This document shows, one piece after another, positions 1 to 8,263 of a stretch of DNA of 64,000 bases (position 1 is its first letter; every line of letters starts with the position of its first letter). The translations under genes were made by a program, and so were the position numbers. The DNA comes from Ardenticatenaceae bacterium (GTDB lineage: Bacteria > Chloroflexota > Anaerolineae > Promineifilales > Promineifilaceae). The notes under the pieces were generated by a model that made no database searches, was not told the DNA's origin, and saw only the letters and a program-made list of their open reading frames with translations. The stretch covers positions 372,001 to 436,000 of the forward strand of contig JACKCC010000009.1 in NCBI GenBank assembly GCA_020634245.1. Reading direction: 5' to 3'.

Positions 1-1
1 C

Positions 2-526
2 GCCCATGGTCTGGAAGCGGCCAGGTTAACCCCCGGTAATGTCGCCGATGATCCGGGTAACTCTTTCACCCCCTTCGGCCCAGGTACAACCCTGCACATG
101 ATCAACGTACCTGTGGGATCGGCCTATGCCCGCTTCTCGCTGTTCGATGACTTCACCGACGGTGCTGATGACCTCGATTTGTACGTTTACTACCCAACTG
201 GTGCATTTGCCGGTGGCAGCGGTTCAGGCACTTCAGCCGAACAGGTTGATGTACTCATGCCGATGGCTGGCGATTACTATGTATTCGTACATGGTTGGGG
301 CACTGATGGGCCAGACGCGAACTACACGTTATTCGACTGGTCTGTATCATTGACCCCTGGCGGCAGCTTGAGCATTGACTCTGCTCCTACAGCCGGTACG
401 GTTGGCAGCATCGGCACCATCGATATTAGCTGGACTGGTCTCGCAGCCGGTAAATATCTCGGTGCTGTTTCACACGCCACTGATGACGGCCTCGTCGGAC
501 TGACCGTTGTTAGTGTTGAAAATTAA
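2..526 (+). CDS. C-terminal part of a secreted S8-type (subtilisin-like) peptidase, 5' end outside window
   Basis: The frame is open from base 2 and ends at TAA 524-526, so only the last ~174 residues are present. Visible are a pre-peptidase C-terminal-like beta domain (DDLDLYVYYP, then AGDYYVFVHGWGTDGPDANY) and a second beta-sandwich ending WTGLAAGKYLGAVSH. From memory of the family, this arrangement is common at the C-terminus of Chloroflexota subtilisin-like exported peptidases. The catalytic domain is not in the window, so peptidase activity is inferred. There is no membrane segment in this part. The next gene downstream is a transposase, so this gene ends a transcription unit, and strong hairpins follow its stop. 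An ATG at 98 is only an internal Met. Confidence 0.6.
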   Translation, partial: AHGLEAARLTPGNVADDPGNSFTPFGPGTTLHMINVPVGSAYARFSLFDDFTDGADDLDLYVYYPTGAFAGGSGSGTSAEQVDVLMPMAGDYYVFVHGWGTDGPDANYTLFDWSVSLTPGGSLSIDSAPTAGTVGSIGTIDISWTGLAAGKYLGAVSHATDDGLVGLTVVSVEN

Positions 527-541
527 CGACTAAGTCGTTAA
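523..541 (+). repeat. Palindrome overlapping the stop codon
   Basis: TTAACGACTAAGTCGTTAA is a perfect inverted repeat (arms TTAACGACT and AGTCGTTAA) that includes the TAA stop of the preceding gene. It lies just before a canonical terminator and may protect the 3' end of the mRNA. Confidence 0.5.
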
Positions 542-559
542 CTCTCGACGATTAGATGG

Positions 560-595
560 AAGGGTGCTCTGTAAAAGGGCACCCTTCTTTTTTAT
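560..595 (+). terminator. Rho-independent terminator after the peptidase-like gene
   Basis: AAGGGTGC (560-567) pairs perfectly with GCACCCTT (579-586), with an 11-nt loop and a following T-rich run (TTCTTTTTTATT). Confidence 0.85.
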
Positions 596-626
596 TAAAA
601 GATGTTGTTCGATTTACGGCCGCGCG

Positions 627-683
627 TTGCCTCAATAGAAAATGTTACCGAAGGGGTAGTCGTTGCCTCAAAAAGCATGTTAC
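627..683 (+). repeat. Left end of the first IS: two copies of the terminal repeat
   Basis: Copy 1 begins TTGCCTCAATAG at 627, copy 2 is TTGCCTCAAAAAGCATGTTA from 663. They are spaced 36 bp apart in the same orientation. This looks like outer and inner transposase binding sites. Confidence 0.65.
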
Positions 684-1828
684 TTTCCCAATCGCACTAA
701 TTGCTTCACTTTCTCATCAATATTGCGGCGGCATTGAGCCGGATTGGTGTCCCGATATGTCGCCTGCCACAGGTCACTATTTTCAGGCGAAAGCAGCTTC
801 ATGTCCAATACCCGTTGCAAGGGCGTCTTGGGCGTTTCATACTTCTTGTACACCTTCGCGCCGGTACGCTTTTTGCTCACCAACTTGAAGGTTGGCTGAA
901 ATAGATTGGTGTAGAGATGTAACTCAGCATAGATGTCACCCAGCAATTGGTGAGCCGCCTGGGATTCAAACCGTTGATAGCCAATGGTGTGGCGCACAAT
1001 TGACCAGTTTTTCTGTTCAACAAAACATTGGTCGTTTTTCTTGTAAGGGCGACAACGGGTGAAGGTAATCTTGTGCATTTGGCAATCGTTCAGAATCAGG
1101 TCATTGATAAAGACACTGTCATTGTCAGAATCAATGCCCAAAAGTGGAAAAGGTAAACGTTGTCGTAGCTGGTCTAGCGCCTCAGTCACAGCGATTTGTG
1201 AGCGGTGCCGTAAGCTGAAACACTCCGTCCAGCCAGTGGCCACATCGGTGGCGGTGAAGGAGCATAGAAACTGTCCGGCTGTACTTTCACCACAGTGAGC
1301 CACCAGGTCTATCTCGACAAATCCGGCTTGAGTGTCATCCCAGTCTGCAAAGGTGCGTACCGGGATTTGGTGTTTGAGCAGCCCCCCAGGCTTCGTCGTA
1401 CTTTGACCCCGCTGCTGGCTGGTCTTGAACGGCTGTAACAATCGGTCAATGGTGGCCGGACTAACCGCCAAGACCAGCCTCTTGGTTTCCTGATCCAGCG
1501 CGAGTTCCTGATGTCGCTCCAGGGAAGTGACCATATCGGCCAAGATAGGCTGGAGCCGCTTGCCGCAGATACCGCCACAAATGCGCCAGATTTGGGTCAG
1601 GGCGCTCACCACGCTGCCTGTATAGATTTTCTGCCGACCACGACGCTCTCGCTTTGGCTGATTTTGTTGGCGCAGGCGGCGGATCGCTGCCTTGCGGTGT
1701 AGGCCGGTTACAGCCACAAACTCATCCAAAATCTTTGTTTTCTCTTTGCGGTCTGCTTTGAGGTATCTCGGTTGCAGACGCTGGACTAACTCTCGTTTAC
1801 TGTGTTGACTCATTTTCGCATCCATCAT
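680..1828 (-). CDS. IS transposase with integrase (rve/DDE) core
   Basis: 382 residues. An N-terminal HTH-like region (about 10-60: SKRELVQRLQPRYL, LHRKAAIRRLR) precedes an integrase-type catalytic core. The likely DDE acids are the D in FVEIDLVAHCG, the D in LLGIDSDNDSVFIN, and the E in NDQCFVEQKNWSIVR. Related proteins usually read SDNGSEF at the second motif, so G-to-D and E-to-V changes are visible near the active site and activity may be reduced. The gene fills the IS between doubled inverted ends and starts with two consecutive ATG codons at 1828. It catalyses DNA strand transfer of its own element by family analogy. The exact IS family was not determined. Confidence 0.8.
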   Translation of the reverse strand: MMDAKMSQHSKRELVQRLQPRYLKADRKEKTKILDEFVAVTGLHRKAAIRRLRQQNQPKRERRGRQKIYTGSVVSALTQIWRICGGICGKRLQPILADMVTSLERHQELALDQETKRLVLAVSPATIDRLLQPFKTSQQRGQSTTKPGGLLKHQIPVRTFADWDDTQAGFVEIDLVAHCGESTAGQFLCSFTATDVATGWTECFSLRHRSQIAVTEALDQLRQRLPFPLLGIDSDNDSVFINDLILNDCQMHKITFTRCRPYKKNDQCFVEQKNWSIVRHTIGYQRFESQAAHQLLGDIYAELHLYTNLFQPTFKLVSKKRTGAKVYKKYETPKTPLQRVLDMKLLSPENSDLWQATYRDTNPAQCRRNIDEKVKQLVRLGK

Positions 1829-1838
1829 GGTTGCGAAG

Positions 1839-1894
1839 GTAACACTTTTTATGATTCAACGACCCTTTCTTGGGTAACATTTTTTTTGAGGCAA
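1839..1894 (-). repeat. Right end of the first IS: two copies of the terminal repeat
   Basis: GTAACACTTTTTATGATTCA at 1839 and GTAACATTTTTTTTGAGGCA at 1874 are related copies, inverted relative to the left end. The outer one is closer to the left-end sequence. Confidence 0.6.
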
Positions 1895-1920
1895 TTCGGG
1901 CCGTTTCCCCATCTGCTGTA

Positions 1921-2939
1921 TAATAAACATTATCGGCAATAAGAAAAAGGTGGATACAATTCTCGGCCATGTTGACCTATGAATTGCTGAAAACGAAACC
2001 AAAAGAATTTCTGAGCGCAACCGGGATGACCATTGTTGAGTTTGAGCGGTTGCTGCCAGCCTTTGCCCAGGCTTATGAGACGCGGTACCGTGACGATACG
2101 ACAGTAGCCGGCACACCGCGACAGCGTCGAGCCGGTGGTGGCGCCAAAGGCAAGCTGCAGCGGATAGAAGACAAACTGCTCTTTAGCCTGGTGTATCAAA
2201 AGACGTATCCCTTGCAGACGATGCAAGGTTTGCACTTTGAGATGAGCCAATCCCAAGCCAACGAGTGGATACATCGTTTGTTGCCCGTGTTGCAAAAGGC
2301 GCTGGCGACACTGGAGATGAAACCAGAACGGGAAGCGAGTGGGCTGACCACCGGTGACGCTTTGTTGACAGAACCGGCCGACTTGTTGATAGATGGCAGT
2401 GAGCGTCGGCGGCAACGGCCCAAGGACAACCAGAAACAGCGCCAACATTACAGCGGCAAGAAGAAAGCGCATACGGACAAGAACCTGCTGATAGCCAATG
2501 GCCAAACGAACCGGGTGCTCTATCTCAGTCCAACCGAACCCGGCCACACCCACGACAAGAAAATGGCTGACAACGCCAACATCACCTACCCTACGGCGAC
2601 CACGCTGGGCCAGGATAGTGGCTTTCAAGGGTATCAGCCGTCCGGCGTGGCCCTGACACAGCCAAAAAAAGCCTAGAGGTAAAGAGTTGATCGCCGAGGA
2701 TGTCTTTCTGAATCGCATCATTTCTGGTTTCAGGATCGAGGTCGAGCATGTGATTGCCGGGGTTAAGCGGTGTCGAATTATCAAGGATACATTTCGCAAC
2801 ACCAAAGAGGGGTTTTCTGACCTGGTTATGGAAGTTGCCTGTGGCTTGCATAACCTGCGGGTGACTTGCCGTCATCCAGTACCCTCTTTGGATCTGCTTG
2901 ACCTGTGTACCTGACCACTATTACCGATAATGTCTAATA
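1921..2939 (+). mobile_element. IS5-like insertion sequence with TAATA target duplication
   Basis: Terminal inverted repeats ACATTATCGGCAATA (1927-1941) and its partner at 2919-2933 (reverse complement ACATTATCGGTAATA) differ at one base. Directly outside, TAATA is repeated at 1921-1925 and 2935-2939, consistent with a 5-bp target duplication. The element body is therefore about 1926-2934. The transposase inside is frameshifted. Confidence 0.8.
1969..2914 (+). pseudogene. Frameshifted IS5/HARBI1-like DDE transposase
   Basis: The first frame (1969-2676) encodes an HTH-like N-terminus and the first two catalytic acids (LLIDGSERRRQRP and LGQDSGFQGY). It stops at TAG just after a run of seven A (2664-2670). 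The missing end, with FRIEVEHVIAGVKR and the third acid, continues in the +1 frame to TGA 2912-2914. An intact version would read PKK(K)PRGKEL across the A-run, so one A too many or two too few broke it. A ribosomal -1 shift does not help, because that frame reaches TGA within seven codons. Transcript slippage on A7 could restore a little full-length protein, but loss of function is the simpler reading. Confidence 0.75.
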
Positions 2940-2982
2940 TTAATCAACAAACCAACCATCCCACTCAAAATCGGAGCAATTG

Positions 2983-4806
2983 ATGTACGAATCATTCGGC
3001 GCCGTCGTCACCGGCAATCAAGTGACTTTTAAGTTATTCCTGCCCGACAATGCCGTCGATCCGGCCCAGTACACGCGCGGCGGTTCACCCAAAATTAAGG
3101 AAATTCGCATTCGCGGCGATTTTCAAAACGCATTAGGTGGCGAAGATTGGGCGCTGGAGAGCGCTCCGGCAATGGTCAAAGAGGCCCACCCGCATGGCTG
3201 GCTGTGGAACTGCACTTTGCCAGACGACCTGCCCGAAGGCTATTACCAGTACAAATATTTCGTCACCTTTGAAAATGACACTGACCGCTGGATTACCGAC
3301 CCCTGTACCAGATACGGCGGCAGCGACGGGCAGGAAAATTCAGCGTTTGTGGTGGGCGGCAGCACGGCCGTTGTCCAACCCATTGCCCATCGCCTGCCGC
3401 CGCAAGATTTGGTTTTGTACGAGTTGATGATTGACGATTTTACGGCCGAGTTTAGAAACGGCCGTGCCCCCATCGACGCCATCCACGACAAAATAGACTA
3501 CTTGGTCGAGTTGGGCGTCAACGCCATCGAATTCATGCCCTGGACCGCCTGGCCCGGCGACGACTTTAGCTGGGGTTACGATCCCTTCCAGTTTTTCGCC
3601 GTTGAGTACCGCTACGTCCACGATAACGCACAGCCAGCCGACAAAATCTTCCGCCTCAAGCAGTTAGTAAACGCCCTGCACGAACGGGGTATCCACGTTA
3701 TTATGGATGGTGTGTTCAATCACGTGCGCGCCGGGGTAAACCCTAACAAAGGTTTTCCCTATTTCTGGCTTTACCAAAATCCAGAAGAGTCGCCCTACAT
3801 CGGCCAGTTTGAGCGCGGCGGCTTCTTTGAAGAGTTTGATTACAATAATGAATGTACCCAGGAATTCATCCGTGACGTGTGCTTCCATTGGCTGGACATG
3901 TACAAGCTTGATGGCATCCGCTTTGATTTTACGATTGGCTTTTACAATCCTGGGAATGTGCATGAAGGTATCACCCAACTGATTGCTGATATCAAAACCC
4001 ATATGTCTGAACAAGGGCGGGAAAATGTGGCTCTTATTGTGGAGCACTTAAGCGACAATCGCTTCGAAGCGATTGATGCCGCCAATAAAATGGACGCCAC
4101 CGCCTGCTGGTTTGACCCGTTTATGTATCAATCGCAGGCGTATGCGCGTTACGGCCGTATCGACTCCCAACTTCTACGCATCCTGGACGCCAACCGCGAC
4201 TTTGCACCAGGGAAACTGCCCGTCACCTACGTCGAAAACCACGATCATTCCACTATTGTCAGCGAAGCCGGAGGACGTAACCATTGGTACAAAACCCAGC
4301 CAGCCGCTATCGCCCTACTCACATCGCCAGGGCTGATCATGCTGCACAACGGTCAGGAATTCGGCGATGATTACTGGCTGCCGGGTGATGGTGCGGGACG
4401 GGTGCAGCCACGGCCGTTACACTGGGACATATTCAGCCAGGATTTCGTTGGCCAGCGCTTGTTTGGCATCTATCAAAAACTTATTGCTATCCGAAAATCA
4501 CACCCTATTCTCCGCTCCCGCAATTACTTTCCAACAGAGAATGACCCTGACGGCTATGGGGTTGTCAACGATCAAGTTGTGGTATTTCACCGGTATGGCA
4601 ACGACGAGAACGGCCGTTTCCAACGTTTCATCATCGTCATCAACTACAGCGACAGCAGCCAAACCATCGATATCCCCTTCTCTGGCAATGGCCTGTGGCA
4701 AGATTTGCTCAACGACAAAGCGGATTTTGTCCAGAATTATCGTTTATACTATCAACAGATCCCCTCCAATTGGGGTCGTATCTATTTCCAAAACAGTGAA
4801 CAGTGA
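2983..4806 (+). CDS. GH13 alpha-amylase-family enzyme (branching-enzyme/trehalohydrolase-like)
   Basis: About 607 residues, probably cytoplasmic since no signal peptide is seen. An N-terminal early-set domain (about 1-120, with GYYQYKYF and WITDP) precedes the TIM barrel. Four GH13 signature regions are visible: DGVFNH, GIRFDFTIG (nucleophile D315), LIVEHL (acid/base E354) and VENHD. It should cleave or transfer alpha-1,4/1,6-glucan bonds; the exact specificity (branching, trehalohydrolase, glucosidase) cannot be read from the motifs. Start ATG 2983 is preferred over the in-frame TTG one codon upstream, because GGAG at 2973-2976 sits 6 nt before it. It lies directly after the IS5-like element and 65 bp before a patatin gene. 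Confidence 0.85.
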   Translation: MYESFGAVVTGNQVTFKLFLPDNAVDPAQYTRGGSPKIKEIRIRGDFQNALGGEDWALESAPAMVKEAHPHGWLWNCTLPDDLPEGYYQYKYFVTFENDTDRWITDPCTRYGGSDGQENSAFVVGGSTAVVQPIAHRLPPQDLVLYELMIDDFTAEFRNGRAPIDAIHDKIDYLVELGVNAIEFMPWTAWPGDDFSWGYDPFQFFAVEYRYVHDNAQPADKIFRLKQLVNALHERGIHVIMDGVFNHVRAGVNPNKGFPYFWLYQNPEESPYIGQFERGGFFEEFDYNNECTQEFIRDVCFHWLDMYKLDGIRFDFTIGFYNPGNVHEGITQLIADIKTHMSEQGRENVALIVEHLSDNRFEAIDAANKMDATACWFDPFMYQSQAYARYGRIDSQLLRILDANRDFAPGKLPVTYVENHDHSTIVSEAGGRNHWYKTQPAAIALLTSPGLIMLHNGQEFGDDYWLPGDGAGRVQPRPLHWDIFSQDFVGQRLFGIYQKLIAIRKSHPILRSRNYFPTENDPDGYGVVNDQVVVFHRYGNDENGRFQRFIIVINYSDSSQTIDIPFSGNGLWQDLLNDKADFVQNYRLYYQQIPSNWGRIYFQNSEQ

Positions 4807-4858
4807 AAAGGTAGAAGCCGGAACATACTGCCTTCTGCCTCCAACCTTCTGCCTTTTC
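4805..4858 (+). repeat. Short-word hairpin between GH13 and patatin genes
   Basis: GAAAAGGTAGAAG (4805-4817) faces CTTCTGCCTTTTC (4846-4858), pairing at 12 of 13 positions, and the right side has CCTTCTGCC twice. It starts at the GH13 stop codon and ends just before the next ribosome binding site. Confidence 0.6.
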
Positions 4859-4871
4859 TTCGGAGGTTACG

Positions 4872-5993
4872 ATGCATTTCAATCTTGTTTTTGAGGGGGG
4901 TGGCGCCAAAGGCATGGTTTTTGTTGGGGCCATGCAAGAATTCGAACGGCGCGGGCATACGTACGGCCGTTTACTGGGCACATCCGCCGGAGCTATCACC
5001 GCCGCCCTTCTAGCCGCCGACTTTTCAGCCACGGAAATGATGGAGCAGGTCAACGAAAAACTACCCGATGGTTCGCCCCGCTTTTCCACTTTCATGGACG
5101 TGGCCGACGCCATCGCCGACCAGGATTGGGAAAACAGTGTCCTATTTAAGCTGTTTCAACAAATTGATTGGCCTTTCATCCCCGAAGCGGCCGAACGCCG
5201 CATGGATGATCGCGTGTTCAATCAATTTATGAAACTCAAGGTTTACCGGCTGATATTCACCTTCCTGGAATTGGGCGGCCTGTACGCTGGCGATGCCTTC
5301 CTGGCCTGGCTGCGGGAAAAGTTGGATATGAACGGCCGTAACCTGGGCCGCGCCACTTTAGCCGAATTTTACGAACACACCGGTAAAGACCTCAGCGTTG
5401 TCGCCTCAAACACCACCAACGGCGATATTTTGGTGCTCAACCATCGCACCGCCCCAAAATGCCCGGCGGCCTGGGCCGTGCGCATGTCCATGAGCATCCC
5501 CTTCATCTGGCGTGAGGTGCGCTGGAAAGGCGATTGGGGATTGTATGACGGCCGTGACATCACCAATCACGCCATTGTCGATGGCGGCCTCAACTCCAAC
5601 TTCCCCATTCGTCTGCTCATTTCTCGCAGTCCCGATGTCACCGACGTAATGGGACCGCACGATGGCGCGTTTGCCCTGGGTATGCTCATCGACGAAACGT
5701 TACCCGTCCCCAACGCTCCGGCCCTCCGCCAACACAAAGAGGTTGATCCCAAGTCGCCAATGGCTATTCCCAATCTGCCCATTGTGCGCCGCGTATCCAA
5801 CCTGGTAAACACAATGACCAACGCCCACGACAAAACGGTCATCGAAGCTTACAAAGACGGCGTCTGCCGCCTGCCGGCCCAAGGGTATGGCACCACGGAA
5901 TTCGACATGAGCGATGAACGAGTTACCGCATTGGTAAACGCCGGTCAACAAACAATGAGTAACTTCTTTAATAACTTTGATCTAAGAAAATAA
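4872..5993 (+). CDS. Patatin-like phospholipase / acyl hydrolase
   Basis: 373 residues. The patatin hallmarks are all present: oxyanion-hole GGGAKG (about residues 10-15), nucleophile elbow GTSAG (S38) and the DGG motif (D237 in IVDGGLNSNFP). This Ser-Asp dyad family hydrolyses acyl esters of membrane lipids. There is no signal peptide, so it should act inside the cell. The start is supported by CGGAGG at 4860-4865, six bases before ATG. It probably shares an operon with the upstream GH13 gene (65-bp gap). A hairpin with six T residues follows about 130 bp later. Whether it is a housekeeping lipase or an effector-type phospholipase cannot be told from the sequence. Confidence 0.85.
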   Translation: MHFNLVFEGGGAKGMVFVGAMQEFERRGHTYGRLLGTSAGAITAALLAADFSATEMMEQVNEKLPDGSPRFSTFMDVADAIADQDWENSVLFKLFQQIDWPFIPEAAERRMDDRVFNQFMKLKVYRLIFTFLELGGLYAGDAFLAWLREKLDMNGRNLGRATLAEFYEHTGKDLSVVASNTTNGDILVLNHRTAPKCPAAWAVRMSMSIPFIWREVRWKGDWGLYDGRDITNHAIVDGGLNSNFPIRLLISRSPDVTDVMGPHDGAFALGMLIDETLPVPNAPALRQHKEVDPKSPMAIPNLPIVRRVSNLVNTMTNAHDKTVIEAYKDGVCRLPAQGYGTTEFDMSDERVTALVNAGQQTMSNFFNNFDLRK

Positions 5994-6120
5994 AATATTG
6001 CTCTACAAACGCTTGATTTTTCCACCGAAAAAAGCGTAAACTATAAGCATCGTTGCATCATCGTTCACAACGGCATCCGGATTTACACAGTTTCCGGAAA
6101 ACGTCGCAGTATTCATCGCA

Positions 6121-6149
6121 GCCGCTGACAATTTGTTGGCGGCTTTTTT
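6121..6149 (+). terminator. Intrinsic terminator or attenuator before the small gene at 6185
   Basis: GCCGCTGACA (6121-6130) pairs with TGTTGGCGGC (6134-6143, two G-T pairs), followed by TTTTTT. It lies 128 bp after the patatin stop and 36 bp before the next start, so it may end the first transcript or act as a leader attenuator. Bases 5994-6120 also hold a CCGG-flanked small hairpin near 6077-6097. Confidence 0.7.
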
Positions 6150-6184
6150 GTTACCCGTTTTGGGAGAGTGAATGAGGTGGTAAG

Positions 6185-6382
6185 ATGCAAAAACAATATT
6201 ATGTAAGCGGCCGTTACCAGGCCCGTTATCCCAATGGTTACCACACCGGTGACATTGGAATCAGTACTCACATTCAGGCCAAAAATGAAGAAGCCGCCAA
6301 AAAGGCAGCTCAAGAGAAAGCCATCAAAGAGCATGGCTATGTGCAGTTTAACTGGTTAAATGTGAACGCGCGGCAAATTTAA
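6185..6382 (+). CDS. Small soluble protein of unknown function
   Basis: 65 residues with no membrane segment. It begins with an aromatic, Arg/Gly-rich stretch (QYYVSGRYQARYPNGYHTGD) followed by an Ala/Lys/Glu-rich predicted helix (KNEEAAKKAAQEKAIKEHG). GAGGTGG at 6174-6180 precedes ATG by four bases, which supports translation. It stands alone between a terminator-like hairpin upstream and another hairpin (6411-6440) downstream. I do not recognise a family. Confidence 0.6.
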   Translation: MQKQYYVSGRYQARYPNGYHTGDIGISTHIQAKNEEAAKKAAQEKAIKEHGYVQFNWLNVNARQI

Positions 6383-6410
6383 TGCACGGCAAGTTCAGTA
6401 CTTTGAATTT

Positions 6411-6440
6411 TCCCGGAAACCCGTCTGGAAGTTTCTGGGA
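6411..6440 (+). repeat. TTCCCGGAA-type hairpin after the small gene
   Basis: TCCCGGAAAC (6411-6420) pairs with GTTTCTGGGA (6431-6440) over ten positions with one G-T pair. It resembles the palindrome repeated at 18134 and 18176. No T-run follows, so termination is uncertain. The rest of 6441-6573 shows nothing I can identify. Confidence 0.5.
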
Positions 6441-6573
6441 AAGTAGCCAAATTCTTTCTGCAATTTATCTGATAAACACCTGCTTTGAGTCGTTTGCCTT
6501 TCCGGGGCAGCAATGCCATAATGTTTTGCGTTCAATTATTGTTGGTAGTTGAAAGCTCAACCCATGGCATTTG

Positions 6574-8247
6574 ATGATTGAGACAACCAAACCGGAACAG
6601 GCGGCCAGTCCGCGCCGCATTTTTGTATTTTTACTTTTATACCGCTGGCTAAGCTTGAGTGTACCGCTGGTTGCATTGTTGTTTGAGCCGAACGGCACGC
6701 TGCTCCTGGCTTTGTTAACGGCCGTTGCCGTAAACGGCCTCATCTCCTTTTTCCCCACTCAACTCAACCAGGCACTGCGTTATCGACCCTGGCTGTTAAC
6801 GGCCGATCTCATCCTCATGGCTGCCCTCATCGCCTTTACAGGAGGCTGGCAAACGCCATTTTACTTTTATTCGCTCAATCCTTTGTTGATTGCCGCTTTT
6901 TTCTTTGGTTTGCGCGGAGCGGCAACGGCCGTGTCCCTTTTTCTCCCCCTTTATGCCGGCGCACTTATCGTTGCTGCGGCCCAGATTGCCACCCCTTTTA
7001 ACTGGCTGTTGGTGGTAACGGCCGTTGTTGGCTACTATCTCATCAGCGGCATGTTTGGCTTCGCTGCCAGCCTGCTAACCAGCCTGCGTCTGGCCCAGGA
7101 CGATTTGCTGCTGTCCCATCAAGAATTGAACATGCTGCACGCCCTCACCCTCTCCTTACAAAGCGCCGCCAACGTCGAAGAAGTTCAGGAAAAGGTATTG
7201 GAGGCCATCACAACCGAGTTGGGTTTCCAAAAAGCAGTGATCGGGTTGGTTGATCCGGGCAGGTCCGTTATCAGCGGCTGGTTGGGGCGTGTGCGCGACG
7301 GCCACATCAGTGAAAGCGGCAAACTGATTCATTCCATTGAAATTCCATTGAATGACACCAGCGGACCGGCTGCCAACGCCTTAATAAACCGGCAGCACAT
7401 CCGGGTAACCGGCGACTGGTTGAACGACCAATTTCAGCTAAACGACTGCACCATTTTGCCGCTTTATTTACGGGAACACCAGATTGGCGTGTTGTTGGTA
7501 GAGACGGAAGGTGTGACGGAAGAGATGATAAGAAACGGCCGTTTAACCACCCTCACCGCCATAGCCAGCCAGTCCGCCGTTGCCATTGGCACCACCCTCC
7601 TGTGCATCAATCGCGCCCAGCAAATCGCCATCCAGGAAGAACGAATGCGCATCGCCCGCGATTTGCACGATACTGTCTCCCAATCAATGTTCGGCATCGT
7701 CTATACACTGGACGGCAGCCTCAAACTGCTGCCGCAGCAGCCGGAGGCTGCCAAACCAGAGCTGGAACGCGCCCTGAAAACCGCTGAACAGGTGCGGGCT
7801 GAAATCCGCCACTCCATCCTCGACATCTGGCCATCCGAACTCACGGCTGAGCGCTTCACGGCCGATCTGCAAAAATACGTTCAAGATACCTGCCATATCG
7901 ATGGCTTGCAGCTCACGTTTGATGTGCGCGGCGAATTCGGCATATTGTCATTACAGGCGCGGCGCAGTCTTTACCGCATCTCGCAGGAAGCGCTGGCCAA
8001 CGTCACCCGCCATGCCGCCGCCAGCGAAGCGCGGGTTTGCGTCGACATTGCTCAAGGACGGGCCAAGCTGGTTGTACGGGATAACGGCCGTGGCTTTGAA
8101 CCGGCGGTGGCGCTGGCCAGGGAGTACGGCCGTGAACATTTTGGTCTGCGCGGTATTCAAGATCGTACCCAATCCTTAGGCGGCGAATGCCATATTTTCA
8201 GCCAGCCCAATGCCGGAACATCCATTATTGTGGATATTCCGGTTTAA
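6574..8247 (+). CDS. Membrane sensor histidine kinase, NarL-partner type (HisKA_3)
   Basis: 558 residues. About six hydrophobic segments fill residues 20-165, then comes a GAF-like sensor domain (about 195-345). The dimerisation/phosphoacceptor block has ARDLHDTVSQSMFGI with phospho-acceptor H365, and a C-terminal ATPase has NGRGFEP and the FGLRGIQDR G2 box. This order is typical of LuxR/NarL-class kinases. It would phosphorylate the regulator encoded 16 bp downstream. The start is taken as ATG 6574; TTG 6571 is also in frame and no strong ribosome binding site separates the two. The signal sensed is unknown. Confidence 0.9.
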   Translation: MIETTKPEQAASPRRIFVFLLLYRWLSLSVPLVALLFEPNGTLLLALLTAVAVNGLISFFPTQLNQALRYRPWLLTADLILMAALIAFTGGWQTPFYFYSLNPLLIAAFFFGLRGAATAVSLFLPLYAGALIVAAAQIATPFNWLLVVTAVVGYYLISGMFGFAASLLTSLRLAQDDLLLSHQELNMLHALTLSLQSAANVEEVQEKVLEAITTELGFQKAVIGLVDPGRSVISGWLGRVRDGHISESGKLIHSIEIPLNDTSGPAANALINRQHIRVTGDWLNDQFQLNDCTILPLYLREHQIGVLLVETEGVTEEMIRNGRLTTLTAIASQSAVAIGTTLLCINRAQQIAIQEERMRIARDLHDTVSQSMFGIVYTLDGSLKLLPQQPEAAKPELERALKTAEQVRAEIRHSILDIWPSELTAERFTADLQKYVQDTCHIDGLQLTFDVRGEFGILSLQARRSLYRISQEALANVTRHAAASEARVCVDIAQGRAKLVVRDNGRGFEPAVALAREYGREHFGLRGIQDRTQSLGGECHIFSQPNAGTSIIVDIPV

Positions 8248-8263
8248 GGACTCGTTTGTTAGG

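Larger units (their letters stand above)
627..1894 (-). mobile_element. Insertion sequence with an rve-type transposase and doubled ends
   Basis: About 1.27 kb. Left end TTGCCTCAATAGAAAATGTTAC (in two overlapping parts, 627-648) matches the reverse complement of the right end at 1874-1894 (TTGCCTCAAAAA...TGTTAC). Each end carries a second subterminal copy: 663-683 on the left and 1839-1859 on the right. The interior is one transposase gene on the minus strand. I see no convincing target-site duplication. The family was not assigned. Confidence 0.75.

Noticed and set aside
2664..2690. Programmed -1 ribosomal frameshift at the A7 run
   Set aside because: The -1 frame reaches TGA within seven codons and does not encode the missing catalytic Glu; only the +1 frame does.
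1930..2805. 291-codon minus-strand frame over the IS5-like element
   Set aside because: It runs antisense to the transposase and across the IS end; no family features.
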